Shown here piece by piece: positions 35,248 to 44,552 of a DNA stretch of 64,000 nt (position 1 is the first letter of the stretch; every line of letters starts with the position of its first letter). Both the position numbers and the translations under genes were made by a program. Origin of the DNA: Nostoc sp. UHCC 0926 (GTDB taxonomy: Bacteria; Cyanobacteriota; Cyanobacteriia; Cyanobacteriales; Nostocaceae). The notes beneath the pieces were generated by a model. The model ran no database searches. It was not told where the DNA came from and saw only the letters and a program-made list of their open reading frames with translations. The stretch covers positions 868,001 through 932,000 of the forward strand of contig NZ_CP117768.1 in the NCBI RefSeq assembly GCF_028623165.1, written 5' to 3'.

Positions 35248-35493
35248 CTAGTCGTCGTAAACCCGGCATTCAATTGCATCTGGGTTGTCATCACAATACT
35301 GTTCTAGCGAGTTTTTTGGCTTGCTTTGGCGCTTGTGGGAAGCTTCGGCTTGCAATTCTTCTACTGCATCCCAAGCCGCAGCACACTCTGGTGAGTTGCT
35401 ACCGTTAGTATCACAGACAGTACGCGCTTGTTCGACTTCTTCTTGAATTTTCTCTTCGATACCGCTCTTTGCTGTTTCTTGGATGTTAGTCAT
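35248..35493 (-). CDS. cp12: CP12 Calvin-cycle regulatory protein
   Basis: 81 residues. CP12 scaffolds GAPDH and phosphoribulokinase into an inactive complex in darkness by redox-sensitive disulfides. Both Cys pairs are present: Cys27/Cys37 in the N-terminal half and Cys67/Cys76 in the C-terminal half. The core motif is AAWDAVEELQAEASH and the GAPDH-binding tail is LEQYCDDNPDAIECRVYDD. Monocistronic, with a 230-base AT-rich upstream region. Confidence 0.95.
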   Translation of the reverse strand: MTNIQETAKSGIEEKIQEEVEQARTVCDTNGSNSPECAAAWDAVEELQAEASHKRQSKPKNSLEQYCDDNPDAIECRVYDD

Positions 35494-35863
35494 TGCTTTA
35501 GTCTCGTGGTGTGTTGTTAATACCAGTATAGAAAAAATTTAGAAATGGCAGATTTTGGCTTGATTACTAACCATTCTAACTACTTAGCTCATAAGTTAGT
35601 ACTTTAGCCTATTGATTTATAACCAATACAGGAAACTACTGCATCTATAATGCATTCATCTTTAATTTTTTAAGATTTTGTGGAATCAGTACTAGAGATA
35701 AACAATCATACAATATATTTAGATGCATCTATTAGGGAATGACAACCCCAGCTTCTTGGGATGGAGGAGACAAAGGCTGGGGCTAATTCTTCTAAGATGC
35801 AATTCTTCCCAAAAGAAAAAATCAAAACCTACTAGCCTAAAAAGAGAAAGAAGCTCAAAACTC

Positions 35864-37093
35864 ATGGCAGACCAAATGCAGTGGGCAAACGCCCTATCAA
35901 CCCGTCATTCTTTGGAAGCCGCTGTTACAGATGTGGTGGAACGAGCTGTCTCATCATTAACAGCACCTGCGGATCTAGGACTGGTATTCATTTCGTCTGC
36001 TTTTGCGAGTGAGTATTCCCGACTGTTACCGTTGTTAGCCGAAAAACTTTCTGTGCCAGTGCTAATTGGCTGTAGTGGTGGAGGTGTGATTGGGACGACA
36101 GTTAGCGGAGAAACCCAAGAACTGGAAACTGAACCAGCTATCAGCTTGACTTTGGCACACCTTCCAGGAGTGAAGGTTCAAGTCTTTCATATTGTTGCTG
36201 AAGAATTACCTGACTTAGACAGTTCACCAGATGCTTGGGTTGATTTGATTGGTGTGCCAGCATCACCGACACCCCAGTTCATCTTGCTGTCTAGTTCTTT
36301 TGCCTCTGGAATCAACAATTTGTTGCAGGGACTGGATTTTGCTTATCCAGGATCGGTGATAGTGGGGGGACAGGCTAGTGGTGGGGGTATGGGTGGTCGT
36401 GTTGCCCTATTTTGTAACGATGCTGACGAACACCAAAACCTGTATCGCGAGGGCACTATTGGTATAGCTTTGACTGGCAATATTGTTTTGGAAACGATTG
36501 TAGCCCAAGGATGCCGACCGATTGGCAAACCATTGCAAGTCACAAAAGCCGATCGCAATATTATTCTGGAGTTAGATGATAAAGTCCCTTTGATGGTGTT
36601 ACGAGATTTGATTGCCAGTCTCAGCGAACAAGAACGGACTTTAGCACAGCACTCTCTGTTTGTTGGTGTGGCAATGGATGAATTTAAGCTGGCTTTGCAG
36701 CAAGGAGACTTTTTAATTCGTGGTATTCTTGGGGTCGATCCAGCAGCTGGGGCGATCGCAATTGGCGATCGCGTCCGTCCTGGCCAAAGACTGCAATTTC
36801 ACCTACGCGATGCTCAAGCCTCCGCTGAAGACCTAGAATTACTCCTCCAAAGTTATCAACACCAACGAAACTCTGAACCCTCTGCCGTAGCTGCCTTGAT
36901 GTTTGCCTGTATGGGGCGAGGTGAAGGACTATATGGTAAACCCAATTTCGATTCTGAACTATTTCGGCGCTACATTAACGATATTCCTGTAGTCGGCTTT
37001 TTCTGTGGTGGTGAAATCGGCCCTGTTGGTGGCAGAACCTTCTTACACGCCTACACTTCAGCATTTGGAATTTGTCGCCAAAATCAGTTATGA
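35864..37093 (+). CDS. FIST N- and C-domain protein
   Basis: 409 residues from ATG 35864 (MADQMQWANALSTRHSLEAA); upstream in-frame sequence from 35723 is basic and unlike the family. FIST domains are thought to sense small ligands such as amino acids in signalling proteins. Landmarks are LIGCSGGGVIG, GGQASGGGMGGR and, in the C-terminal domain, ALMFACMGRGEGLYG and FFCGGEIGPVGGRTFLH. No fused signalling domain, so it may act with a separate partner. Confidence 0.88.
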   Translation: MADQMQWANALSTRHSLEAAVTDVVERAVSSLTAPADLGLVFISSAFASEYSRLLPLLAEKLSVPVLIGCSGGGVIGTTVSGETQELETEPAISLTLAHLPGVKVQVFHIVAEELPDLDSSPDAWVDLIGVPASPTPQFILLSSSFASGINNLLQGLDFAYPGSVIVGGQASGGGMGGRVALFCNDADEHQNLYREGTIGIALTGNIVLETIVAQGCRPIGKPLQVTKADRNIILELDDKVPLMVLRDLIASLSEQERTLAQHSLFVGVAMDEFKLALQQGDFLIRGILGVDPAAGAIAIGDRVRPGQRLQFHLRDAQASAEDLELLLQSYQHQRNSEPSAVAALMFACMGRGEGLYGKPNFDSELFRRYINDIPVVGFFCGGEIGPVGGRTFLHAYTSAFGICRQNQL

Positions 37094-37158
37094 ATTATGA
37101 ATTAGACTCCTGACTCTATAGCAATCCTATCTGAATTTCATTCAAATTCGCGGTGTCC

Positions 37159-37192
37159 AGATCCCCGACTTCGTAAAAGTTGTCGGGGATCT
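37159..37192 (+). terminator. GC-rich hairpin after the FIST gene
   Basis: AGATCCCCGAC pairs with GTCGGGGATCT around a 12-base loop, 65 bases after the FIST stop. No strong T-tract follows, so termination is only probable. Confidence 0.45.
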
Positions 37193-37511
37193 AATACCAA
37201 TTCGCTATGAAGATGCACTTAATTTTTATTAAACGAACCGCCCTTCGGGTGACGCTCGTTGCGCTAAAGCGTCTCCCTTTGGGAGAAGACTCGCTCTAAG
37301 CGAAGCCATGCCGCAGGCTTTACGCTGCGCTAACACCAGTCGCCTACGGCGGGAAACCCGCCGGAGAGCGCTGGTTCACCAAGTACGCCAAATACGCCAA
37401 GGAAGAAGGAATAATCATTAAGTGCAAGTTTAGGGAGAATTGGTATAACTTTTCACGAATAATTTATGGCTGCTACAGCTGTTTGTTTAGCATTTAGCTG
37501 TCCTTCTATAT

Positions 37512-37672
37512 AGTGGTTCTCGATTGGGTGAAGTACAGTTTTGACCTCTCTCCAAACCTCTCTCCTTCTAGGAGAGAGGCTTTGAATTTTTCCCCCTTCT
37601 CGCGTCGGGAAGGGGGTTAGGGGGTTAGGTCTGTCTGCATACCTGTACCTCACCAAATTGAAAATGGCTATA
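37512..37672. repeat. MITE-like element, copy B (about 161 bp)
   Basis: The left end TAGTGGTTCTCGATTGGGTG pairs imperfectly with the complement of the right end (TAGCCATTTTCAATTTGGTG). The interior is nearly the same as copy A at 23051-23213, with differences concentrated in the middle. Confidence 0.7.
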
Positions 37673-37927
37673 TTTGCAGATATATATCGAGATAAACGCT
37701 CTGAAGACTTGTATATATAGAGAAATATATTCCTTGTATATACTAGTTTAAATATTAGTTTATACCTTGTTTTATTTAACTAAAAGCTCCATGATTGATT
37801 GAGAAAGCACATAGTTATAGGTGAGTTAATAATAATGCCTATATACTTGATTGTTTTTTCTGATTCATAGAAAGAAAATATCTAATATTAATCTGAAATT
37901 TATTCATGTTGGAGTTCGACTAATCCA

Positions 37928-39694
37928 ATGCTAGAAGGATGGATTCAAATAGTATTAACGCTACTAATTGTAGTAGCGCTTACTCCCTTTTTTGGGCGCT
38001 ACATGGCGCGTGTCTACCTAGAGCAAAGTACTTTTCTCGACCCAATTTTGAATCCGGTTGAGCGAGTGCTTTATGCTCTGGTTGGCGTTGAAACCAAAGA
38101 AAACATGACCGGCTGGCAGTATGGGCGGGCAATCCTGTATAGCAACGTAGTAATGGGGTTGCTGGTTTTCTCTATCATCATGAATCAGGGATGGTTACCA
38201 CTCAACCCCACGGGGATAAATGCCCCAACTTGGGACACAACGCTACATACTACTATTTCCTTTATTACTAATACCAACCAGCAGCACTATTCTGGTGAAA
38301 CCTACATGAGCTATGCCAGCCAAATATGGGGACTTGGTTATCACATGTTCACCTCCTCTGCGACTGGTTTGGCGGTAGGAATTGCTTTTATTCGGGGATT
38401 GACGGGTAGACCGTTAGGCAACTTTTATGTAGATATAATTCGCTCGATTACCCGAATTTTGCTGCCTATTTGTATTGTGGGTAGCATTGCCTTGATGGCA
38501 GCTGGCGTTCCAGAAACCCTGGCGGGTGCAGTTGTATTCCCTACCTTGGAAGACCCGAATATTAGTCAGGCGATCGCTCGTGGCCCAGTTGCCCATTTTG
38601 AAATTATCAAGCAATTAGGGGAAAACGGTGGCGGCTTTTTTGCCATCAACTCGGCACACCCCTTTGAAAATCCCAACGGATTTTCTAACTTAATTCAGAT
38701 TGTGGCAATGCTTTCGATTCCCACTTCCCTGATCTACACCTACGGCTTGTTTGCAAATAACACCAAACAAGCCTGGTTACTCTACAGCATGATCGGTGTA
38801 ATTTTTCTAGGATTTCTGATTGTTACCGCTATTGGGGAATACAACGGCAATCCGGCTGTAAATACGCTTTTGGGCAGTCAGCAACCGAATCTAGAGGGTA
38901 AAGAAGTCCGGTTTGGTTGGGCAGAATCGGCATTATTTGCGGTAAGTACAACCGCAACCATGTGCGGAGCAGTCAACAGTTTCCACGACTCCTTCATGCC
39001 GATCAGCGGTTTTATTTTTCTCTCTAATATGTTTCTGCAAATCATCTGGGGTGGACAGGGTACAGGAACAGCTTACTTGTTTGCCTATAGCATCCTGGCA
39101 GTATTCGTCACAGGTCTGATGGTGGGACGCACGCCAGAATTTTTGGGACGCAAGATTGAAAAGCGTGAGGTAGTGCTTGCTAGCTTCCTGATTTTGCTGG
39201 TTCACCCGATCGCAATTTTAATTCCGGGGGGAATCACCTTAGCTTTTCCTGAGCAACTAGCAGGAATTAGCAATCCTGGCTTTCATGGGTTTTCTCAGGT
39301 GATCTACGAATATGCCTCAGCTGCTGCTAATAACGGCTCTGGGTTTGAAGGTTTAGGCGATTCACAACCATCTCCTTTTGCGATGTCTGCGACGGGCTTT
39401 GCCAACGCCACGGGCGCAAAAACCACTGCAACAGCCCTGTGGTGGAACTTGAGTACCTGCTTCAGTTTACTAGCTGGACGCTATATTCCAATTTTAGGTT
39501 TGCTGTTTTTAGCAGATAGCATGTCCCGCAAGCAAGCTGTTCCCTACACGACTGGTACATTGCGAACCGATACTGGACTATTTACAGGCGTTACCGCAGG
39601 CGTGATTTTAATCTTGGGCGCACTTACATTCTTCCCAGTACTTGCGTTAGGCCCCATCGGTGAAGCCTTCTTTATCGCCAAAGGCATTGGCTAG
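37928..39694 (+). CDS. kdpA: K+-transporting ATPase subunit A
   Basis: 588 residues. Potassium-channel-like subunit of the KdpFABC high-affinity K+ uptake complex in the inner membrane. All four selectivity-filter regions are visible: [35 protein letters not shown] and TTATALWWN. About ten membrane segments. Slightly longer than E. coli KdpA (557). First gene of kdpA-B-G-C; induced by low K+ in known systems. Confidence 0.96.
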   Translation: MLEGWIQIVLTLLIVVALTPFFGRYMARVYLEQSTFLDPILNPVERVLYALVGVETKENMTGWQYGRAILYSNVVMGLLVFSIIMNQGWLPLNPTGINAPTWDTTLHTTISFITNTNQQHYSGETYMSYASQIWGLGYHMFTSSATGLAVGIAFIRGLTGRPLGNFYVDIIRSITRILLPICIVGSIALMAAGVPETLAGAVVFPTLEDPNISQAIARGPVAHFEIIKQLGENGGGFFAINSAHPFENPNGFSNLIQIVAMLSIPTSLIYTYGLFANNTKQAWLLYSMIGVIFLGFLIVTAIGEYNGNPAVNTLLGSQQPNLEGKEVRFGWAESALFAVSTTATMCGAVNSFHDSFMPISGFIFLSNMFLQIIWGGQGTGTAYLFAYSILAVFVTGLMVGRTPEFLGRKIEKREVVLASFLILLVHPIAILIPGGITLAFPEQLAGISNPGFHGFSQVIYEYASAAANNGSGFEGLGDSQPSPFAMSATGFANATGAKTTATALWWNLSTCFSLLAGRYIPILGLLFLADSMSRKQAVPYTTGTLRTDTGLFTGVTAGVILILGALTFFPVLALGPIGEAFFIAKGIG

Positions 39695-39733
39695 GGATTA
39701 GGGGAATCGGGGGAGATGAGGGAGTGTAGAAGT

Positions 39734-39818
39734 TTAGGACTTACGCACACTCTACAAATTCTTGGCGCTCTTGGCGTCTTGGCGGTTCGATTTTAGCAAT
39801 TTTTACGTAAGCTCCTAA
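39734..39818. repeat. Short GACTTACGCA-family element between kdpA and kdpB
   Basis: The left end TTTAGGACTTACGCAC and the complement of the right end (TTAGGAGCTTACGTAA) form imperfect inverted ends. It shares cacactctac with the element at 34324-34482. It sits inside what should be one operon. Confidence 0.55.
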
Positions 39819-39845
39819 AGTTAAAGCATTGGCTCGAAAACTCTA

Positions 39846-40097
39846 TTCATCCACCTCAGATACTCGTTCATCCACTTCAGATACTCATTCATCCACCTCA
39901 AATACTCATTCATCCAGCTTTGATACTCATTCATCCAGCTTTGATACTCGTTCATCCAGCTTTGATACTCATTCATCCAGCTTTGATACTCGTTCATCCA
40001 GCTTTGATACTCATTCATCCAGCTTTGATACTCATTCATCCACCTTTAATACTCGTTCATCCGCCTTTGATACTCATTCATCCACCTTTGATACTCA
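39846..40097. repeat. Twelve tandem copies of a 21-bp unit between kdpA and kdpB
   Basis: Units of the type TTCATCCAGCTTTGATACTC plus A or G repeat exactly every 21 bases, twelve times. The central six are nearly identical and the outer ones vary at 2-4 positions. Because 21 is a multiple of three and stops are absent, several frames stay open on both strands (for example MNEYQSW repeats on minus). No ribosome site or known domain supports translation. Ends 17 bases before the kdpB ATG. Confidence 0.9.
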
Positions 40098-40114
40098 TGC
40101 CCAAAATTTAATAT

Positions 40115-42256
40115 ATGCCAATTACTACTGATTCTCCTTCGCCCCGTATCCCATCTGGAACTCGTGACTCGCGCAAGCACACCCCCAAGACAAATATGCA
40201 GGGGCTTTACCAAAGAGCAATTCGTGAGTCATTTATCAAGCTCGATCCTCGAATTACTGTCAGAAACCCAGTTATGTTTGTTGTTTGGGTGGGGACAATT
40301 GTCACCTTCCTTGTTACCCTTAACCCAAATTTATTTGGCACAATCCAGGCAGATATCAATCAACAACGCCTGTTAAACGGGTTGATTACCTTTATTCTCT
40401 TTTTCACACTTGTTTTTGCCAACTTTGCCGAAGCCGTAGCTGAAGGACGCGGTAAAGCACAGGCTGATTCACTGCGAGCGACGCGATCGGATACGATCGC
40501 TAACAAAATCCTCCCCGATGGTTCTATACAACAAGTCAATTCTACGGAACTGCGACGGGGCGATTTAGTAAAAGTTGTTGCAAATAATATGATTCCCGCC
40601 GACGGGGATGTAATTAAAGGCATTGGCTCAGTGGATGAGTCGGCGATTACTGGAGAATCTGCCCCTGTACTGAAGCAACCAGGTACAGATATTGCAAGTT
40701 CTGTGACAGGAGGTACACGCCTCCTCTCAGACGAGTTGACAATTCGCATTAGTGCTGATCCTGGTCAAGGCTTTATCGATCGCATGATTTCCCTGGTGGA
40801 AGGAGCAGAACGCAGCAAGACTCCCAACGAAATTGCTTTAACGGTATTGTTGGCAGTATTAACACAGGTATTCCTGATTGTGGTGGCGACTATGCCTCCA
40901 TTTGTTGGCTACATCGCCAGTTTTATCAGCACGGCCTTTGGCGTTGAGGCGGCAAACAGCTTGCGTGCGGGTGCTAGCGTTGCTATTCTAATCTCGCTAC
41001 TGGTAGCTTTAATTCCCACAACTATCGGTGGTTTGCTCAGTGCGATCGGCATCGCTGGGATGGATAGGGTTGCTCAGTTTAACGTCATTGCGACCTCTGG
41101 TCGAGCAGTAGAAGCCTGCGGCGATATCAATACCTTAGTGCTGGATAAAACAGGCACTATTACTTTGGGTAATCGGATGGCTGACGAGTTTATTCCTCTG
41201 GATAATCACTCACTAGAAGATGTGGCGCGAGTCTCCCTAGCTGCTAGCTTGTTTGACGAGACGCCAGAAGGCAAGTCAATTGTGATATTGGCAGAAAAGT
41301 CCCAGGTTGCGGTAGACTTTAATATCGACAAAAGCGAAGGTGTGGAATTTTCGGCGAAAACCCGAATGAGTGGCACGAATCTAGCCGATGGCAAACAAAT
41401 TCGCAAAGGAGCGGTGGATGCTATTAAAGGATTTGTCCGTTCCCGTGGCGGCTATGTTCCTGATGATGTAGATGCAGCTTATGAGCGAGTTTCCCGGTTA
41501 GGCGGTACACCCTTAGCTGTTTGCCAAGATGACAAAATTTATGGTGTCATCTACCTCAAAGATATTGTCAAACCTGGTTTGCGGGAACGGTTTGACCAAC
41601 TCCGCCGCATGGGTGTTCGCACCGTTATGCTCACAGGTGACAATCGAATTACCGCTTCGGTAATTGCCGAAGAAGCTGGGGTTGATGATTTCATTGCCGA
41701 AGCGACTCCAGAAGACAAAATTGAAGTGATTCGCTCCGAACAATCTCAGGGTAAACTGGTGGCAATGACCGGGGATGGTACCAACGATGCACCCGCCCTA
41801 GCTCAGGCAAATGTGGGTGTGGCGATGAACTCTGGGACGCAAGCTGCCAAAGAAGCTGCTAACATGGTGGACTTAGACTCCGACCCCACAAAGCTAATTG
41901 ACCTAGTAACCATAGGTAAACAGTTGCTAATTACCCGTGGCGCCTTGACAACATTCTCGATCGCTAACGATATTGCCAAATATTTTGCGATCATTCCCAC
42001 TATCTTTGCAGCTGCTGGAATCGGCGCACTTAATATTATGGGATTAAAGAGTGCCCAATCTGCGATCGTCTCAGCGCTGATTTACAATGCTTTGATTATT
42101 CCGGCACTAATTCCGCTAGCACTCAAAGGGGTGAAGTTTTTACCTTTAACAGCAGATCAACTGTTACGTCGCAACATCTTCATCTTTGGCTTTGGTGGTA
42201 TCATTGCTCCCTTCATTGCCATCAAACTGATAGATATTATCCTACCTTTGTCTTAA
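40115..42256 (+). CDS. kdpB: K+-transporting P-type ATPase subunit B
   Basis: 713 residues. Catalytic subunit that hydrolyses ATP and is phosphorylated at Asp344 (VLDKTGTIT). Also present are the TGES actuator loop (AITGESAPV), the nucleotide-domain blocks, MLTGDN and [14 protein letters not shown] hinge motifs, and about seven membrane segments. The N-terminal 30 residues are Ser/Pro-rich. ATG 40115 has no strong ribosome site and follows the tandem repeat by 17 bases. Confidence 0.96.
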   Translation: MPITTDSPSPRIPSGTRDSRKHTPKTNMQGLYQRAIRESFIKLDPRITVRNPVMFVVWVGTIVTFLVTLNPNLFGTIQADINQQRLLNGLITFILFFTLVFANFAEAVAEGRGKAQADSLRATRSDTIANKILPDGSIQQVNSTELRRGDLVKVVANNMIPADGDVIKGIGSVDESAITGESAPVLKQPGTDIASSVTGGTRLLSDELTIRISADPGQGFIDRMISLVEGAERSKTPNEIALTVLLAVLTQVFLIVVATMPPFVGYIASFISTAFGVEAANSLRAGASVAILISLLVALIPTTIGGLLSAIGIAGMDRVAQFNVIATSGRAVEACGDINTLVLDKTGTITLGNRMADEFIPLDNHSLEDVARVSLAASLFDETPEGKSIVILAEKSQVAVDFNIDKSEGVEFSAKTRMSGTNLADGKQIRKGAVDAIKGFVRSRGGYVPDDVDAAYERVSRLGGTPLAVCQDDKIYGVIYLKDIVKPGLRERFDQLRRMGVRTVMLTGDNRITASVIAEEAGVDDFIAEATPEDKIEVIRSEQSQGKLVAMTGDGTNDAPALAQANVGVAMNSGTQAAKEAANMVDLDSDPTKLIDLVTIGKQLLITRGALTTFSIANDIAKYFAIIPTIFAAAGIGALNIMGLKSAQSAIVSALIYNALIIPALIPLALKGVKFLPLTADQLLRRNIFIFGFGGIIAPFIAIKLIDIILPLS

Positions 42257-42262
42257 TTTACT

Positions 42263-42532
42263 ATGAAACCCGTTCATATCCGCCGCACTATCCCTGCATC
42301 CCAAGTATTAGAAGAAATAACTGAAATCTGGTGTCAATGGCGTAGACAAAAGCTGCCACTGTATTTATTCTTGGCAATGTGTTTCAACCTAGTGGTTGCA
42401 CCTGTAGTCTATGCCGCTACTGGTGAACAACTTTCCCGCAGTCAATCTTGGGGATTGGGGCTGTTAGGAATGGTGACACTGGGACTTTCCATGTATCTAT
42501 TTTTTGTAATGTTTGTACCGGAGAAATTCTAA
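42263..42532 (+). CDS. kdpG: Small membrane subunit between kdpB and kdpC (KdpG; KdpF-like tail)
   Basis: 89 residues, starting 6 bases after kdpB. Two membrane segments (about 34-51 and 62-84). The C-terminal segment, GLGLLGMVTLGLSMYLFFVM then FVPEKF, resembles the tiny KdpF subunit that stabilises the complex. An equivalent gene at the same place in Anabaena operons has been called kdpG (recalled). Stop overlaps the kdpC ATG. Confidence 0.75.
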   Translation: MKPVHIRRTIPASQVLEEITEIWCQWRRQKLPLYLFLAMCFNLVVAPVVYAATGEQLSRSQSWGLGLLGMVTLGLSMYLFFVMFVPEKF

Positions 42533-43170
42533 TGAGTTTTGCACGCGAAGCTGGTAGAGCTGTTCGTTCTACCCTGGTACTCTGGGTTATTGGAGCGATT
42601 ATTTATCCTTTTGCGATGATTGCCATTGGGCAGATTGTGTTTCCCTTTCAAGCAAACGGTAGTCTACTGAAAAATAGTACAGGTGAAGTTGTAGGTTCTG
42701 CCTTGATTGGTCAACCTTTTAGTAGCGATCGCTATTTTAACAGCCGTCCCAGTACCACTAGCTACAGTACAGCCGATCCCAAAAAGGATGATGCGGGAGT
42801 TTTGAAAACTGGGGTTTCCGGCGCTAGTAACTTGGCTCCCAGTAATCCCGCATTAATGGAACGCATTAAAGGTAAAGATGACCCAGACCCCAGCAAAAAA
42901 GTTGAAGGTGACTTCAATCGTCTGAAAAAAGCAGGTGTGCAGCCGACTGGCGATTTAGTCTACACCTCTGGTTCTAGCCTTGACCCCCACATTACCCCCG
43001 AAGCTGCGATCGCGCAAATTGCCAGAGTAGCCAAGGTGCGAGGATTTCAACCGAACCAAATAGAAACTTTGATTTCTCAAAACAGTGATGGTCGTTTTCT
43101 CGGCATCTTTGGCGAACCTGGAGTTAACGTTTTGAAGTTGAATTTAGCTCTGGATCAGATCAAGGAATAA
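42532..43170 (+). CDS. kdpC: K+-transporting ATPase subunit C
   Basis: 212 residues from ATG 42532, overlapping the kdpG stop (TAATG). One N-terminal membrane segment (about 13-37) and a periplasmic domain with the conserved SDRYFNSRPS and SSLDPHITPEAA blocks. Proposed to assist K+ or ATP binding in the complex. Longer than E. coli KdpC by about 20 residues, owing to an insertion around DDPDPSKKVEGDFNRL. Confidence 0.94.
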   Translation: MSFAREAGRAVRSTLVLWVIGAIIYPFAMIAIGQIVFPFQANGSLLKNSTGEVVGSALIGQPFSSDRYFNSRPSTTSYSTADPKKDDAGVLKTGVSGASNLAPSNPALMERIKGKDDPDPSKKVEGDFNRLKKAGVQPTGDLVYTSGSSLDPHITPEAAIAQIARVAKVRGFQPNQIETLISQNSDGRFLGIFGEPGVNVLKLNLALDQIKE

Positions 43171-43222
43171 AGGCATGGGAAGTAGTTAAAAAAGCTATTT
43201 CTTATCAGATTTAATTCAAATA

Positions 43223-43259
43223 TTATATCTCCGATTTATTAAATAAATCGGAGATATAA
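43223..43259 (+). terminator. kdp operon terminator-like hairpin
   Basis: TTATATCTCCGATTTATT is directly followed, after one base, by its exact reverse complement, 53 bases after the kdpC stop. AT-rich sequence follows. Likely the end of the kdp transcript. Confidence 0.6.
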
Positions 43260-43352
43260 TTGTTTATTAATGATTAGTAATGGCTATATATTAATACAGT
43301 TCAATTAATATTTTTTCCTTCTCTCTTCTCTACGCTAGCCTGTCTTTAAAAG

Positions 43353-43385
43353 TCTGAGCGGCGGGAACCGCCGCTCAGATTTTTC
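43353..43385. terminator. Strong GC-rich terminator-like hairpin
   Basis: A perfect 12-bp stem TCTGAGCGGCGG/CCGCCGCTCAGA with a 3-base loop (43353-43379), followed by TTTTTCG. This has all features of an intrinsic terminator on the plus strand and lies 180 bases after kdpC. Confidence 0.7.
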
Positions 43386-43685
43386 GCTGTTACAAGCCAC
43401 TAGATATCTACGTAAAAAATTTCTTTTACCAAATATTATTAAATTTACAAAAAATATATCTCTAAGTATATATGGTTTTAACTATTTAATAAACATATCT
43501 TTTATTTATTCCGGTATATATCAAATAGCTTCAAAATATATCAAAGACGAATCAAATTTTTTGTCCAGTATTGGACAATGTTATTAGAGTTAAATATAAA
43601 TATTTTGTGTTCAAAAACAAAAGAGCTTTAGAGCCAAGCTTATTTGGTGTTTTAATCTAAGGAAATAGCATTTAAGGCTTTAAAT

Positions 43686-44084
43686 ATGCATACTTCGGAG
43701 CTTTTGAGACTTTATTTATTCGCCCAAAACAGTGTTAATCAGTCCAGCTTGATTGAAGCTAACCCGACTGGGGTAACACATCATGACACAAAACCACATG
43801 ACGGAGATATTCCATTTGTAGCAGTGCTTTTGGCTCACCTTTGCTTCATAATTGTTTGGGGAATTGTCGTTTATATTGTTTCATACGTCTGCAAAGCAGT
43901 AGAAGATCCCCCAGAAAATGAAGCACAAGATAAAGACGAAATAGTAAGCATTAAACATTTTTGGGAACATCCCTGTAAGAACTGCCAATTTTTTAACAAC
44001 AACCATTTTCTAAACTGTGCAGTACACCCTTCCACTGCTCTAAGTAAACAAGCACTCAATTGCTCTGATTACAAACCTAAATAG
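43686..44084 (+). CDS. Small membrane protein with Cys-rich C-terminal motif
   Basis: 132 residues, function not recognised. One membrane segment (VLLAHLCFIIVWGIVVYIVS, about 47-67). The C-terminal motif CKNCQFFNNNHFLNCAVHPS, ending LNCSDYKP, has four Cys spaced CxxC...C...C. I have seen this motif at the end of several cyanobacterial proteins of unknown role; it could bind metal. Monocistronic. Confidence 0.65.
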   Translation: MHTSELLRLYLFAQNSVNQSSLIEANPTGVTHHDTKPHDGDIPFVAVLLAHLCFIIVWGIVVYIVSYVCKAVEDPPENEAQDKDEIVSIKHFWEHPCKNCQFFNNNHFLNCAVHPSTALSKQALNCSDYKPK

Positions 44085-44552
44085 GTGAGTTTATCGCTAC
44101 GCTTATGGCGATATGCGACTAGATACATTAATTGAAACTAGCCCAGAATCTTTAACAGGTGATAAGATATGTCGAGGTAAACTGAATCAAGTCCAGAAAC
44201 AGCGCGAAATCTAGCGAAATCCAGCTTAACAATTTACACATTCACGCATTCACGCATTAAAGACATTTTCAGACAGGGATTTAAACCCCGACGAAAACCG
44301 AGCGGAGTCGGAGCCACCGAACAGGACGAGCTACGTTTAGACGTAGGGGTCTTAAACCCTTTAATTTACAATAAACGCTCTATTTGGCAAACAAGTCATT
44401 TGTAATACTTTACAATTTTTTGTAAACATTCTATCAGTTATAGCTTAGTTCACAGCAATCTGATAAGATTTCCAACAAGTAGAATAACTGCTTGTTATCT
44501 TTTTCTTGAAGCCAGTGATTTCGGGTCTTTTTTGGGAAAGGAAAATAAAAAA
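44085..44552. other. Intergenic region before the porin gene
   Basis: About 470 bases with a TTTAAACCCC...GGGGTCTTAAACCC inverted repeat (about 44280-44360) and AT-rich sequence. No gene seen. The last 100 bases should include the porin promoter. Confidence 0.5.

Larger units (their letters stand above)
37094..37927. other. Intergenic region with hairpin, dispersed repeats and MITE copy B
   Basis: Contains a hairpin (AGATCCCCGAC/GTCGGGGATCT, 37159-37192) that may terminate the FIST transcript, GC-rich dispersed repeats (37230-37370), the MITE at 37512-37672, and about 250 AT-rich bases upstream of kdpA that should hold the kdp promoter. No gene seen. Confidence 0.55.
43171..43685. other. AT-rich gap after kdpC, no gene
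   Basis: Holds two hairpins (43223-43259, 43353-43379) and then 300 strongly AT-rich bases. A kdpD-like sensor gene, expected in some Anabaena operons, was looked for here and not found. Confidence 0.55.

Noticed and set aside
39821..40131. Open frames on both strands across the 21-bp repeat (MNEYQSW repeats on minus, SSSFDTH repeats on plus)
   Set aside because: They result from a 21-base repeat without stops in several frames. There is no ribosome site and no known domain, and several frames are open at once, so coding is not supported.
39846..40289. Tandem 21-bp repeats considered as CRISPR array
   Set aside because: Repeats are contiguous with no unique spacers between them, so they are not CRISPR.
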